Positions 1 to 8,384 of a stretch of DNA of 64,000 bases are shown in pieces. Position numbers and translations under genes: made by a program. The notes beneath the pieces are model-generated. The model had not been told where the DNA came from. It did not search any database and saw nothing but the letters and a program-made list of their open reading frames with translations. The DNA comes from Paractinoplanes rishiriensis (GTDB taxonomy: Bacteria; Actinomycetota; Actinomycetes; Mycobacteriales; Micromonosporaceae), in NCBI RefSeq assembly GCF_016862375.1, contig NZ_BOMV01000023.1, forward strand, positions 54,724 to 118,723. The letters are read 5' to 3'. How positions within the stretch are numbered: position 1 is the first letter of the stretch; each line of letters opens with the position of its first letter.

Positions 1-370
1 CGAGTTCCTGCCGCCGCTCGGCGCGATCGAGCAGGTCGACGAGCAGCCGGTGCCGGGTGCGCCGCTGCCGGGAACGCTTGGTCACCCCGTACAGGCAAAA
101 AAGCAGTCGGGTGACGACGACCGCCGCTACCGTCAGCGCACCGACCAGGGCCGCGGTCGCCACGAACCTGCCCGAACCGGCCGCGCGGGTGAGTTCCTCG
201 GGCGCCGCCAGCACCACGCCGAGGGCGGAGAGCACCGCGGCCAGGGTGATCGCCTGCCAGAGCAGGACGGCGGCGGCGGGCGCCCGGTCGGGCCAGCGGG
301 CGGCGGCCAGCGGACCCGGCACCAGCAGCGAGAGCGTCAACCCGAGCGCGCCCAACAGCAGCGCCGTCAT
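1..370 (-). CDS. M56 (BlaR1-like) membrane peptidase, N-terminal part
   Basis: Partial gene; its 3' end lies beyond the window edge. Reading from ATG at 370 gives a hydrophobic protein beginning MTALLLGALGLTLSLLVPGP, with about three predicted membrane helices in the 123 visible residues and then a basic loop rich in Arg. Short M56 peptidases of actinobacteria have this start, and they usually sit directly behind a BlaI-type repressor, as here (46 bp gap). The family senses a signal and cleaves or inactivates the BlaI partner at the membrane. The HExxH zinc motif would lie outside the window, so the catalytic call rests on topology and neighbour only. Confidence 0.7.
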   Translation of the reverse strand, partial: MTALLLGALGLTLSLLVPGPLAAARWPDRAPAAAVLLWQAITLAAVLSALGVVLAAPEELTRAAGSGRFVATAALVGALTVAAVVVTRLLFCLYGVTKRSRQRRTRHRLLVDLLDRAERRQEL

Positions 371-416
371 CCGTCCAACCGCCCCGCCCACCACCCCAAA
401 ATCGAATGGCAAGCCA

Positions 417-764
417 TCATTTCCGGTTCGCAGCCTCGATCGCGGCGGCCAGGGCGTCGGGCGGCAACTGGCCGACGAAGTAGGCGAGCGCGGCGTCCTG
501 GTCGGGCGTGGCGGACAGCGCGTCGAGCATCACCGCGGCGGTCATCTCCTCGCGGGTCTGCGCCGGCGCATAGCGGTAGGCGCGGTCGGCCCGCTGCTGG
601 GTGACCACGCCCTTCTTGGCGAGCCGGTCCAGCACGGTCATCACGGTCGTGTACGCGAGGTCGCGGTCCCGGCTGAGCCGCTCGTGCACCTGCCGCACGG
701 TCAGCGGCCCGGTCGCGTCCCACAACTGCGTCATGACCTCGCGTTCGAGGTCCCCGAGTGCCAT
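417..764 (-). CDS. BlaI/MecI/CopY family transcriptional repressor
   Basis: Small winged-helix repressor of about 115 residues, the usual family length. It opens MALGDLEREVMTQLWD, the standard BlaI N-terminus, followed by the recognition region with TVMTVLDRLAKKGVV. ATG at 764 is chosen because it gives the family N-terminus; two GTG codons up to 773 are alternatives. The gene runs divergently from cydA, and the gap carries several TACTAC/GTAGTA half-sites of the kind BlaI proteins bind. It is followed by an M56 peptidase, forming a regulator/sensor pair. Family knowledge: BlaI dimers repress until cleaved. Control of the neighbouring cyd operon is inference. Confidence 0.9.
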   Translation of the reverse strand: MALGDLEREVMTQLWDATGPLTVRQVHERLSRDRDLAYTTVMTVLDRLAKKGVVTQQRADRAYRYAPAQTREEMTAAVMLDALSATPDQDAALAYFVGQLPPDALAAAIEAANRK

Positions 765-785
765 GTGCACCACTCTACTGCCCAG

Positions 786-828
786 GTAGTACTACATGGG
801 TCGTACTACACGGCGTAGTATCTACTAC
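786..828. promoter_or_regulatory. BlaI-type operator cluster between blaI and cydA
   Basis: Perfect palindrome GTAGTACTAC at 786-795, then TACTAC (804-809) and GTAGTA (815-820) forming an inverted repeat with a 5 bp spacer, and another TACTAC at 823-828. These repeats lie between the divergent blaI gene and the cydA start, so one repressor could control both directions. Confidence 0.65.
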
Positions 829-858
829 GCAGCGTCGTACAGGATCGGGGGTTTTGCC

Positions 859-2205
859 TTGGACGTGCTCGACCTGACCCGGCTCCAATTCGCCGTGGTC
901 ACCATCTACCACTACTTCTTCGTGCCGCTGTCGATCAGCCTGGCCGTGACCTGCGCCGGCCTCGAGATCGCCTGGCAGCGCACCCGCAACGAGCGCTACC
1001 TGCGCCTGGTCACGTTCGTCGGCAAGCTGCTGATCGTCACGTTCGCGGTCGGCGTGGTAACCGGGCTCGTGCAGGAGTTCCAGTTCGGCATGGGCTGGAG
1101 CGCGTTCGCCACCTTCTACGGCGACGTGTTCGGGCCGACCCTGGCGATCGAGGGCATGCTCGCGTTCTTCCTGGAGGCCACGTTCCTGGCGCTCTGGTAT
1201 TTCGGCCGCGACCGCCTGCCGCGGCTGCTGCACACGGCGACGATCGTCGTGGTGGCCGTCGGCACGATGCTGTCGGCGTTCATCATCCTGGCGGCCAACA
1301 GCTTCATGCAAAACCCGATCGCGTACGAGTTGGACCCGGTCACCGGCCGGGCGCGTCTGACCTCGTTCGCCGACCTGATGCTCAACAAGGTCAACCTGGC
1401 CGCCTTCCCGCACACCCTCTCCGGCGCGGCCATGGTCGGCGGCGCGCTGCTGTTGGCCATCGCGGTGTGGCGCCCGTTCTCCCCGGACAACCGCACCCTG
1501 GCCAAGCTCGGCGCCTGGATCATGCTGGCCGGCGGGGCGGCCACCGCGCTGACCGGCGACCACCTCGGCAAGGTGATCACCGAGGTGCAGCCGATGAAGA
1601 TGGCCGCCGCCGAGGCCCTGTACGCGACCACCAGCGGCGCGCCGTTCTCGCTGTTCGCCACCGGCGACCCGCTGCCCGAGTTATCGCTGGAGGTGCCCTG
1701 GCTGCTCTCGATCCTGGCCAAGGGCTCACCCGGAGCCACCGTCGAGGGCATCAACGACCTGCAGGCCCGGTACGCCGCGGAGTTCGGTCCCGGCAGCTAC
1801 GTGCCGATGATCCCGGTCGCGTTCTGGTCGTTCCGCCTGATGATCGGCCTCGGCATGCTGGCCGCCGCGGTTGCCGCCGTCTACCTGTGGCGCACCCGCC
1901 GCGACCGTTCCGCGCCGCCGTGGCTGCTGCGCTGGCTGCCGCTGATCCCGCTGCTGCCCACCGCCGCCAACTCGCTCGGCTGGATTTTCACCGAGACCGC
2001 CCGGCAGCCGTGGATCGCGTTCGGCCTCTCGACCGTCGAGCAGGGCATCTCGCCCACCCTGACCAGTGCCGAGGTCATCGCCTCGCTGGCCGGTTTCACG
2101 ATCGTCTACGGGATTCTCGCGGTCGTCTGGTTCCGCCTGGTCCGGCACCTGGCCCGGCAGCCAAGCCAGCTTCCCGAGACCGCTGAGCCCGCCCCCGTCT
2201 ACTGA
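859..2205 (+). CDS. cydA: Cytochrome bd ubiquinol/menaquinol oxidase subunit I
   Basis: Quinol-oxidising, haem-bearing subunit of the bd-type terminal oxidase in the cytoplasmic membrane; it reduces O2 to water with high affinity. The open frame extends upstream to 796, but the family N-terminus (DVLDLTRLQFAVVTIYH) and a strong Shine-Dalgarno GGATCGGGG at 842-850 favour the TTG at 859, giving 448 residues. His18 in TIYHYF is the conserved N-terminal haem ligand; EGMLAFFLE and AAFPHTLSGA match other haem regions, and the Q-loop is the short form. Ten bases separate its stop from cydB, so the two are co-transcribed. The leader holds BlaI-like operators. Confidence 0.96.
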   Translation: MDVLDLTRLQFAVVTIYHYFFVPLSISLAVTCAGLEIAWQRTRNERYLRLVTFVGKLLIVTFAVGVVTGLVQEFQFGMGWSAFATFYGDVFGPTLAIEGMLAFFLEATFLALWYFGRDRLPRLLHTATIVVVAVGTMLSAFIILAANSFMQNPIAYELDPVTGRARLTSFADLMLNKVNLAAFPHTLSGAAMVGGALLLAIAVWRPFSPDNRTLAKLGAWIMLAGGAATALTGDHLGKVITEVQPMKMAAAEALYATTSGAPFSLFATGDPLPELSLEVPWLLSILAKGSPGATVEGINDLQARYAAEFGPGSYVPMIPVAFWSFRLMIGLGMLAAAVAAVYLWRTRRDRSAPPWLLRWLPLIPLLPTAANSLGWIFTETARQPWIAFGLSTVEQGISPTLTSAEVIASLAGFTIVYGILAVVWFRLVRHLARQPSQLPETAEPAPVY

Positions 2206-2215
2206 GGAGCACCCG

Positions 2216-3196
2216 ATGGTCACGTTCTGGTTCGCCGTCGTCGTACTCGCCTGGGTGTTGTTCTTCGTTCTGGAAGGTTTTGACTTCGGGGTCGGGGTGC
2301 TCGCCCCGCTGCTCGGCCGCGACGACCACGAACGCGGCGCCGCCATCCGCACGATCGGCCCGTTCTGGGACGGCAACGAGGTCTGGCTGGTGGCCGCGGT
2401 CGGCGTCACCTTCGCCGCCTTCCCCGCCTGGTACGCGGCGCTGCTGTCCGGGCTCTACCTCCCGATGGCCGCGCTGCTGCTGATGCTGGCGATCCGCGGC
2501 GTGGCCCTGGAGTTCCGCGGCAAGGGCGACGGCGTTTCCTGGCGCCGCCGCTGCGACCTGGCCCTGTCGGCGTCGTCGGCCGCCATCGTGCTGCTCTGGG
2601 GCGCTCTGCTGGCGGTGTTCGTACGCGGCCTCGCGCTGGGTCCCGACGGCGCGGTCCAGGGCGACGGCCTGTCCCGCAGCCTCACCCCGCTGCTCACGCC
2701 GGCCGCCGCCCTCGGCGCGCTGGCCGCCTTCTTTGCCGCGGTGCTGCTCGGCGCAACCTTCCTCAGCCTGCGCACGAGCGGCCCGGTCCGCCGCCGGGCC
2801 CGTCACCTGGCGCGGTGGCTGGGCGCCGGCGGCGCGGCCGGCCTGGTGCTCGCCGGCATCGGAACCGGTTCGCGGGTGGTCCTGGCCGTGGCGGTGCTGG
2901 CCTTCGCGACCGGCCTGCTGTCCCGCTACGGCCGGGAGGCGCTGGCGTTCGCGGTCACCGCGGCCGGGGTGACCACCGGCGTGGTGGCCGTCTTCACCGC
3001 CAACGGCCGGGTCGTCCTGCCCAGCACCCTGGACCCGGCGTGGTCGCTGACCATGCACAACGCGGCCGCGACGCCCGGTGCGCTGACGCTGATCACGTAC
3101 GCCGGGGTGCTCATCCTGCCCGGCGTGCTCGTCTACCAGGCGTACTCCTACTTCGTCTTCCGGCGCCGGGTGGCCAGCGAGCGGGTGCCCACGTGA
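2216..3196 (+). CDS. cydB: Cytochrome bd oxidase subunit II
   Basis: Second membrane subunit of the bd oxidase, 326 residues with about eight to nine membrane helices. The N-terminus VLEGFDFGVGVL and the following GPFWDGNEVWL are hallmark CydB sequences. The ATG at 2216 is preceded by GAGGAG at 2205-2210, overlapping the end of cydA. Its stop TGA overlaps the GTG start of the fused cydDC gene (GTGA), implying translational coupling along cydA-cydB-cydDC. Downstream cydDC encodes the exporter needed for assembly of the oxidase, so the unit is self-sufficient. Confidence 0.96.
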   Translation: MVTFWFAVVVLAWVLFFVLEGFDFGVGVLAPLLGRDDHERGAAIRTIGPFWDGNEVWLVAAVGVTFAAFPAWYAALLSGLYLPMAALLLMLAIRGVALEFRGKGDGVSWRRRCDLALSASSAAIVLLWGALLAVFVRGLALGPDGAVQGDGLSRSLTPLLTPAAALGALAAFFAAVLLGATFLSLRTSGPVRRRARHLARWLGAGGAAGLVLAGIGTGSRVVLAVAVLAFATGLLSRYGREALAFAVTAAGVTTGVVAVFTANGRVVLPSTLDPAWSLTMHNAAATPGALTLITYAGVLILPGVLVYQAYSYFVFRRRVASERVPT

Positions 3197-6100
3197 CCCG
3201 CCCGGTCGATCCCCGGCTGCTGCGGCACGCCCGGACCAGCCGCGCCGGCATCGCCGCGCTGGCGCTGACCGGCGCCGGCCAGGCCACGGCCACTCTGGCG
3301 GTGGCGGTCGCGCTGAGCGTCCTGGTCGGCGACGGCTCCGGGTGGGCGTTGGGGCTGCTCCTGGCGGCGGCCGTGGTCCGCGCCGCGCTGGCCTGGACCG
3401 AACAGGTGGTCGCCCGCCGCACCGCCGCCCGCGTCACCGACGAGCTCCGCCGGTCGCTGCTGCGCGCCCTCCCCCGCCGCGGCCCCGCCTGGGTGGCGAA
3501 CTTCGGCCCCGGCCGCCTGACCACGGTGCTCACCACCGGCCTGGACGCCCTGCGCCCGTGGTTCGGCGGCTACCTGCCGTCGCTGGTCCTAGGCGTGCTG
3601 CTGCCGCCACTGGTAGTGCTGGCGATGGCGGTGGTGGACCCGGCGTCGGCCCTGATCACCCTGCTGACGCTGCCGCTGATCCCGGTGCTGGGCGCCCTGA
3701 TCGGCTGGGCGACCGAGGCGAGCGCCCGGCGGCGCTGGCAGGCGGACGCGAGGTTGGCCGGCCACTTCCTGGACGTGGTGCAGGGCTTGCCGACGCTGCG
3801 CATCTTCGGCCGGGCGTCCCGGCAGACCGCCGTCGTGGCCGACCTGACCGACCAGCACCGCTCGGCGACGCTGCGGGTCCTGCGGGTGGCGTTCCTGTCG
3901 TCGACGGCCCTGGACCTGGTGGGGACGCTGTCGGTCGGCCTGATCGCGGTGGAGGCCGGCCTGCGGGTCGCGGCGGGCACCATGTCGCTGGCTCCCGCCC
4001 TGCTGGTGATCCTGCTGGCCCCGGAGGCGTACCGGCCACTGCGCGAGATGGCGGCCCGCTACCACGCGTCAACGGCCGCGGCGGCCGCCATCGCGGACGT
4101 GGACGAGATCCTGCAGCCGGCGGCAAGCGGCTTTGCCGCCCCGGTCGAAGGGCCCGGCGTCGTCGTGGCCGGCCTGCGGGCCCGGTATCCGGAAGCGACC
4201 ACCGATGCGCTCGCCCTGCCCGCCCTGACGGTCCGCCCCGGCGAGATCGTCGCGTTGCGCGGCCCGTCCGGCGCCGGCAAGACCACGGCGCTGCGGGTGC
4301 TGTCCGGCCTGCACCCCGCCGCGGCCGGCACCTTCACGGCAGGCCACCCGCTCTATCTGCCCCAGCGCCCCACCCTGCCACACGCCCGAACCGTCGCCGA
4401 CGCCTTCGAGCCCGGCACCCCGGCCACCGAGATCACCGCGGCGCTGGCAGCGCTCGACATCGACCTGCCCGCCACCACGCCCCTCGGCGAACACGGCACC
4501 GGCATCTCCGCCGGCCAACGACAGCGCCTGGCCCTGGCCGCCCTGCTCCACCGCGCCACCCGGACCCCGGCCACCCTCCTCCTCGACGAACCCACCGCCC
4601 ACCTGGACCCCACCACCGAACGCCGCGTCATCACCCACTTGCGCGCCGCGGCCCAGGCGGGTTCCGCAATCCTGGTGGTGGCCCACCGCCCGGCCTTGCT
4701 GGCAGCCGCCGACCGCGCGGTAACCCTCCATCCGCCCCGGCACGCCAGCCCACCGCGCCACACCGAGCAACCAACCCAGCCGCCGCCTCCCGCCCCTCCC
4801 TCCGCGCCGCCAACCCACACCCCACTCCCGACCGGGCCGCCAACCCCCACCCCTCCTCCACATCCCACCGCGCCGCCGCCGTCCGGCATTTCACCGCCCC
4901 AATCCCACGATATTTCGGATATGTCAGGCGAAACGGCCGCGCGTGACGCCCCCGCCCCGCAACGGTGGTCGGCGTGGCGGCGCCCCTGGGCCGCCGTCCT
5001 ACTCGGGAGCGCCTCCAACCTCGCCGCCCTCCTCCTCACCGGTGCCGCTGCCTGGCTGCTGGTCCGTGCCGCCTCGATGCCCCCGGTACTCACGCTCTCC
5101 GCGGCGGTCGTCCTGGTCCGGGGCAGCGCCGTCGCTCGCCCCCTGCTGCGCTACCTCGAAAGGCTCCTGGCGCACGACGTGGCGTTCGCGAATCTGGGCA
5201 GGCGCCGGTCCGGGGTCTACGCGGCCCTGATCCCGCGCCTGCCCGGCCCTCACCTCCGCCGTCGCGGCGACCTGCTCACCCGGATAGTCGACGACGTGGA
5301 CGCCAAGATCGACGGCCTGCTCCGCGGGCTGCTCCCGGTCCTGGCCGCGGCCACCACGCTGATCGTGACCGCCACGGTCGCCGTCTGGATCGCGCCGGCG
5401 ACCGCACTGCCGCTGACCGCCGGGCTGCTGATCACCGCCGTCCTGGCACCCGCCATGGCCGCACGGCAGGCCGCCCGCGAGGACGCCGGAACCGCCACGG
5501 CCCGGGCTCGCCTGCGCGACGCCATGGTGGAGACCGTCGCCGGCCTCGAGGAACTCCCCGGCACCGAGGTCCCCGAACGCCGCAGCCGAACCCTCGCCCG
5601 CCTCGAATCCCGGGCCGCGCACGCCGCGGGCCGGGCCGCCGCGCTGGCGCACCTGGGGTGGGGCGTGGCCGTGGCGGGCACCGCTTACGCCCTCCAGCAG
5701 GCCGCCGTTCTGACCCCGGAATGGACGGCCGTGGTGCTGCTGGCCGTGGTAGCCCTGGGCGAACCAGCCCTCACCCTTCCCGACGCCGCCGTAGCCCGCC
5801 GCCGAGCCGCCGGCGCCGCCCACCGCATCGCCGCCCTCACCACCGAGCCGCCGGCCGTGGGGTTCCCGTCGACGTCCCACAACCCAAAGACAGACCTGGG
5901 GACGATTTCGGTACGCGGCCTGAGCGCCGGCTGGGATCCGGCGCGCCCGCCGGTGCTGCGCGATCTCGACCTCGACCTGCCGGCCGGCTCCCGGGTCGCG
6001 GTGGTCGGTCGTTCCGGTTCCGGCAAGTCCACCCTGGGCGCCGTCCTGGCCCGGCTGCTCGACCCGCGCGCCGGCCACCTCACCGCGGGCGGCCGGGACC

Positions 6101-6603
6101 TGCGATCGTTCCCCGAGACCGCGGTCCGTGGCCGCATCGTCCTGGTGGGCGACGACACCGGCCACATTTTCGCCTCGACCGTACGGGAAAACCTCCGCCT
6201 GGCCCGCCCCACCGCCACCGACCCCGAACTCCGCGCTGCGCTGGCCCGGGTGCGTCTGGACGGCTGGCTGGCCGGTCTCCCGTACGGCCTCAACTCCTGG
6301 CTCGGCACCGGCGGAAGCACCATGTCGGGTGGTCAGGCCCGCCGCTTCGCCACCGCGCGCGCCCTGCTGGCCGACCCCGAACTGCTGATACTCGACGAGC
6401 CGACCGAGGGCCTCGACGCCCCGACCGCCGAGGCGCTGATGGCCGACCTGCTGACCGCCACCACCGGCCGCACCGTGCTGCTGCTAACCCACCGCACCGA
6501 GGGCCTGGACCGCGTGGACCGCACCCTGCACCTGACCGCCGGCCGCCTGCAAACATGCACGCCCGCAACAATGCAGCCGGCGCGAGCCGGCGCGGCCCAA
6601 TGA
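3193..6603 (+). CDS. cydDC: Fused CydD-CydC thiol-reductant ABC exporter
   Basis: Single 1136-residue protein joining CydD and CydC, which are separate in many bacteria. Each half has an ABC exporter membrane domain (roughly residues 15-300 and 585-850) and a nucleotide-binding domain. Walker A motifs are GPSGAGKTT (about 356) and GRSGSGKST (about 938); signatures are SAGQRQR (first half, degenerate) and SGGQARR (second); Walker B segments are LLLDEPT and LILDEPT. A linker of about 65 residues (516-580), very rich in Pro, Thr and His, separates the halves. The family exports cysteine/glutathione-type thiols or haem-related cargo and is needed for bd oxidase maturation. The GTG start overlaps the cydB stop. 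Confidence 0.94.
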   Translation: MTRPVDPRLLRHARTSRAGIAALALTGAGQATATLAVAVALSVLVGDGSGWALGLLLAAAVVRAALAWTEQVVARRTAARVTDELRRSLLRALPRRGPAWVANFGPGRLTTVLTTGLDALRPWFGGYLPSLVLGVLLPPLVVLAMAVVDPASALITLLTLPLIPVLGALIGWATEASARRRWQADARLAGHFLDVVQGLPTLRIFGRASRQTAVVADLTDQHRSATLRVLRVAFLSSTALDLVGTLSVGLIAVEAGLRVAAGTMSLAPALLVILLAPEAYRPLREMAARYHASTAAAAAIADVDEILQPAASGFAAPVEGPGVVVAGLRARYPEATTDALALPALTVRPGEIVALRGPSGAGKTTALRVLSGLHPAAAGTFTAGHPLYLPQRPTLPHARTVADAFEPGTPATEITAALAALDIDLPATTPLGEHGTGISAGQRQRLALAALLHRATRTPATLLLDEPTAHLDPTTERRVITHLRAAAQAGSAILVVAHRPALLAAADRAVTLHPPRHASPPRHTEQPTQPPPPAPPSAPPTHTPLPTGPPTPTPPPHPTAPPPSGISPPQSHDISDMSGETAARDAPAPQRWSAWRRPWAAVLLGSASNLAALLLTGAAAWLLVRAASMPPVLTLSAAVVLVRGSAVARPLLRYLERLLAHDVAFANLGRRRSGVYAALIPRLPGPHLRRRGDLLTRIVDDVDAKIDGLLRGLLPVLAAATTLIVTATVAVWIAPATALPLTAGLLITAVLAPAMAARQAAREDAGTATARARLRDAMVETVAGLEELPGTEVPERRSRTLARLESRAAHAAGRAAALAHLGWGVAVAGTAYALQQAAVLTPEWTAVVLLAVVALGEPALTLPDAAVARRRAAGAAHRIAALTTEPPAVGFPSTSHNPKTDLGTISVRGLSAGWDPARPPVLRDLDLDLPAGSRVAVVGRSGSGKSTLGAVLARLLDPRAGHLTAGGRDLRSFPETAVRGRIVLVGDDTGHIFASTVRENLRLARPTATDPELRAALARVRLDGWLAGLPYGLNSWLGTGGSTMSGGQARRFATARALLADPELLILDEPTEGLDAPTAEALMADLLTATTGRTVLLLTHRTEGLDRVDRTLHLTAGRLQTCTPATMQPARAGAAQ

Positions 6604-6610
6604 GCCGACT

Positions 6611-7114
6611 TCAGCCCAACCCTCCACAAACCCGGTCCATCGTGGCGATCAGTTCCGCATCGGAGACGGCCGGCGGCACCACCCGAGCGGACCGCAACCG
6701 ACCCGCCTCCTCCCCGTGCGAAGCCACCGCCGCCGCCAGCTCCGCCGCCAACGCCGCCACCTCCCAGACCGCCCGCACCAGCCCCACCCGCTCCTCCGCC
6801 CGCAGGTAATCCACCTGCCGGGAGCTGGCACACTCCCCCAGTTCCCGCCGCCGGGGCACCACGATCGGCACCCCGCTCAACCTCTGCACCAGCCGCACCG
6901 TGCCGCCCGCGTGCGTGATCACCAGGTCGGCGTCCGCCAACCGCCGCTGCATCTCGTCCAGCGGCACGAAGCCGTCGTGCGGGCAGGGCGGCACCACCGA
7001 GGACGAGCCGGTCTGCACGAAAATGTCGTGGTATGCGCACAGCGGGGCGATCGCCGACACCAGGCGGTCGAACGGCCGCATGGTCATGCCGACCGTGACC
7101 AGAATGCGCGCCAT
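6611..7114 (-). CDS. Alg13/PssE-like GT28 C-terminal glycosyltransferase domain protein
   Basis: A 167-residue protein matching the UDP-sugar-binding half of GT28 enzymes: N-terminus MARILVTVGMTMRPFDRLV, then ITHAGGTVRLVQRLSGVPIV and VPRRRELGE, corresponding to the nucleotide-sugar binding His-Gly-Gly and Pro-Arg segments. An open frame continues upstream to 7471 but runs inside the neighbour; ATG at 7114 gives the family start and overlaps the preceding TGA by one base (TGATG). In the family this subunit works with a membrane-anchored Alg14/PssD partner, here the gene immediately upstream, to transfer a sugar onto a lipid-linked acceptor. No polysaccharide cluster surrounds the pair, so the acceptor is unknown. 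Confidence 0.8.
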   Translation of the reverse strand: MARILVTVGMTMRPFDRLVSAIAPLCAYHDIFVQTGSSSVVPPCPHDGFVPLDEMQRRLADADLVITHAGGTVRLVQRLSGVPIVVPRRRELGECASSRQVDYLRAEERVGLVRAVWEVAALAAELAAAVASHGEEAGRLRSARVVPPAVSDAELIATMDRVCGGLG

Positions 7115-7548
7115 CAGTACAGCTCGCCGACCAGCACCGCGCCGGAATACGCAGAGAGCCGCGACGGCCGCTGCACCAGCACGGTGTGGGCCAGCCGGGC
7201 GCACAGCCGGGCCGAGCCGCGCACGTCCGTCGTCTGCGGCAGCGTCTCCAGCCAGACCGTGCGCACTCCCAGCAGGCGTCCGGCCAGGAAGTAGCGCAGC
7301 GCCAGTCCCCGCCCGGCCGAGACGATCACGTCGGGGCGGAGCGCCCGGACGGTCCCCCACACCGCGCGGGGACCGGCGGGTTCGGACTGCCAGACCACCC
7401 GCTGATCGGCCAGCGCGACGACCGTGTCGGCGGCCCGCACCGCGACCCACGCGGTCGAGTGCCGCCGCCACCAGGGGCGCAGCGCCAGCAGATCCAGCAG
7501 GACCCCGCCGCTGGACGAGACGAGGAGCACGCGTAACGGCCGGCTCAT
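7114..7548 (-). CDS. Alg14/PssD-like glycosyltransferase partner
   Basis: About 144 residues from ATG at 7548 (MSRPLRVLLVSSSGGVLLDL); ATG at 7554 is equally possible and neither has a clear Shine-Dalgarno. The VSSSGG loop near the N-terminus and the segment RPDVIVSAGRGLALRYFLAG followed by VRTVWLET are typical of Alg14/PssD proteins, which anchor and position the catalytic Alg13/PssE subunit on the membrane. Its stop overlaps the start of the downstream GT28-like gene by one base, supporting a two-subunit enzyme. The acceptor lipid and product cannot be told from the context. Confidence 0.75.
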   Translation of the reverse strand: MSRPLRVLLVSSSGGVLLDLLALRPWWRRHSTAWVAVRAADTVVALADQRVVWQSEPAGPRAVWGTVRALRPDVIVSAGRGLALRYFLAGRLLGVRTVWLETLPQTTDVRGSARLCARLAHTVLVQRPSRLSAYSGAVLVGELY

Positions 7549-7757
7549 GGCCATCGACGCTAGCCGGGCGCCGACCTGCGGGTATCCACTGTGGAGCGAA
7601 TCATGGCCCGGCCGTTCAGGCGATAGCCTGCAAACATGCGCAACGGTGGATGGGTGCGGCGCCCCGGGCAATAAATCGATAAGCGTAAATGTGCTCAAGA
7701 CCACCAGCGGACCAAGGGTAGTCGTCCCGCACCGGTGCGTATCGCTAGAGTCCGCCC

Positions 7758-8384
7758 ATGGCGACTATCCACCAGGCCACGCTCACCCCTACCAAACTGG
7801 AGCTGCTGGAGGGTTGGTTGCCCACCCGCCCGTGGTACCCCGGCGCCAAGCAGCCGCCGGACCTGGACCGGCTCGGCGCGTGCCGGTTCGACGACCCGGA
7901 CGGCGAGGTGGGCATCGAGATGCTGGTGGTGCGCGCCACGGACGGCCCGCTGCTGCACGTCCCGCTCACCTACCGCGGCGCGCCGCTGGACGAGGCCGAC
8001 TACTACCTGATCGGCACGCTCGAGCACTCGGTCCTGGGCACCCGGTGGGTCTATGACGCGGTCGGCGACCCGGTCTACCTGGCCTGCCTGGCCACCGCTA
8101 TCAACACCGGTGGCACCGAGGCCGAGGAGTACATCGAGGGTGACGCCGGCCCGCAGCGCCGCGACCCGCTCATGTCGGTGCGCGGCACCGGCTGGGCCGA
8201 GGCGCCGAAGCCGACCGGCCAGCTGGTGCGCGTGCAGGACGGTGACCCGGCGGTCGCGGTCACCACGACCGCCCGCATCGAGGTCCGCCGGGTGCTCACC
8301 GCGGAGCCGGCCGCCGGCCCGCTCGCGCTCACCGGCACCTGGCCGGACCAGCCGACACCGGTGATCCTGGCGGTGCTCAGCTGA
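7758..8384 (+). CDS. Stand-alone maltokinase N-terminal cap-like protein
   Basis: A 208-residue soluble protein. Its opening segment, with LEGWLPTRPWYPG, followed by a beta-rich region, resembles the N-terminal cap that precedes the kinase domain in maltokinases (Pep2/Mak). The kinase domain itself is missing: there is no ATP-binding or Brenner-type motif. Such cap-only proteins occur in actinobacteria near glycogen/trehalose genes, and their function is not established. Its 3' end overlaps the convergent F420 oxidoreductase gene by 8 bp. A GlgB-like gene lies about 25 kb away, too far for operon-based inference. Confidence 0.6.
   Translation: MATIHQATLTPTKLELLEGWLPTRPWYPGAKQPPDLDRLGACRFDDPDGEVGIEMLVVRATDGPLLHVPLTYRGAPLDEADYYLIGTLEHSVLGTRWVYDAVGDPVYLACLATAINTGGTEAEEYIEGDAGPQRRDPLMSVRGTGWAEAPKPTGQLVRVQDGDPAVAVTTTARIEVRRVLTAEPAAGPLALTGTWPDQPTPVILAVLS

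Noticed and set aside
6545..7639. 14 bp repeat GCCTGCAAACATGC at 6545-6558 and 7626-7639
   Set aside because: One pair only, no inverted structure or target-site duplication; it could be chance or a remnant, but there is no support for a mobile element or attachment site.
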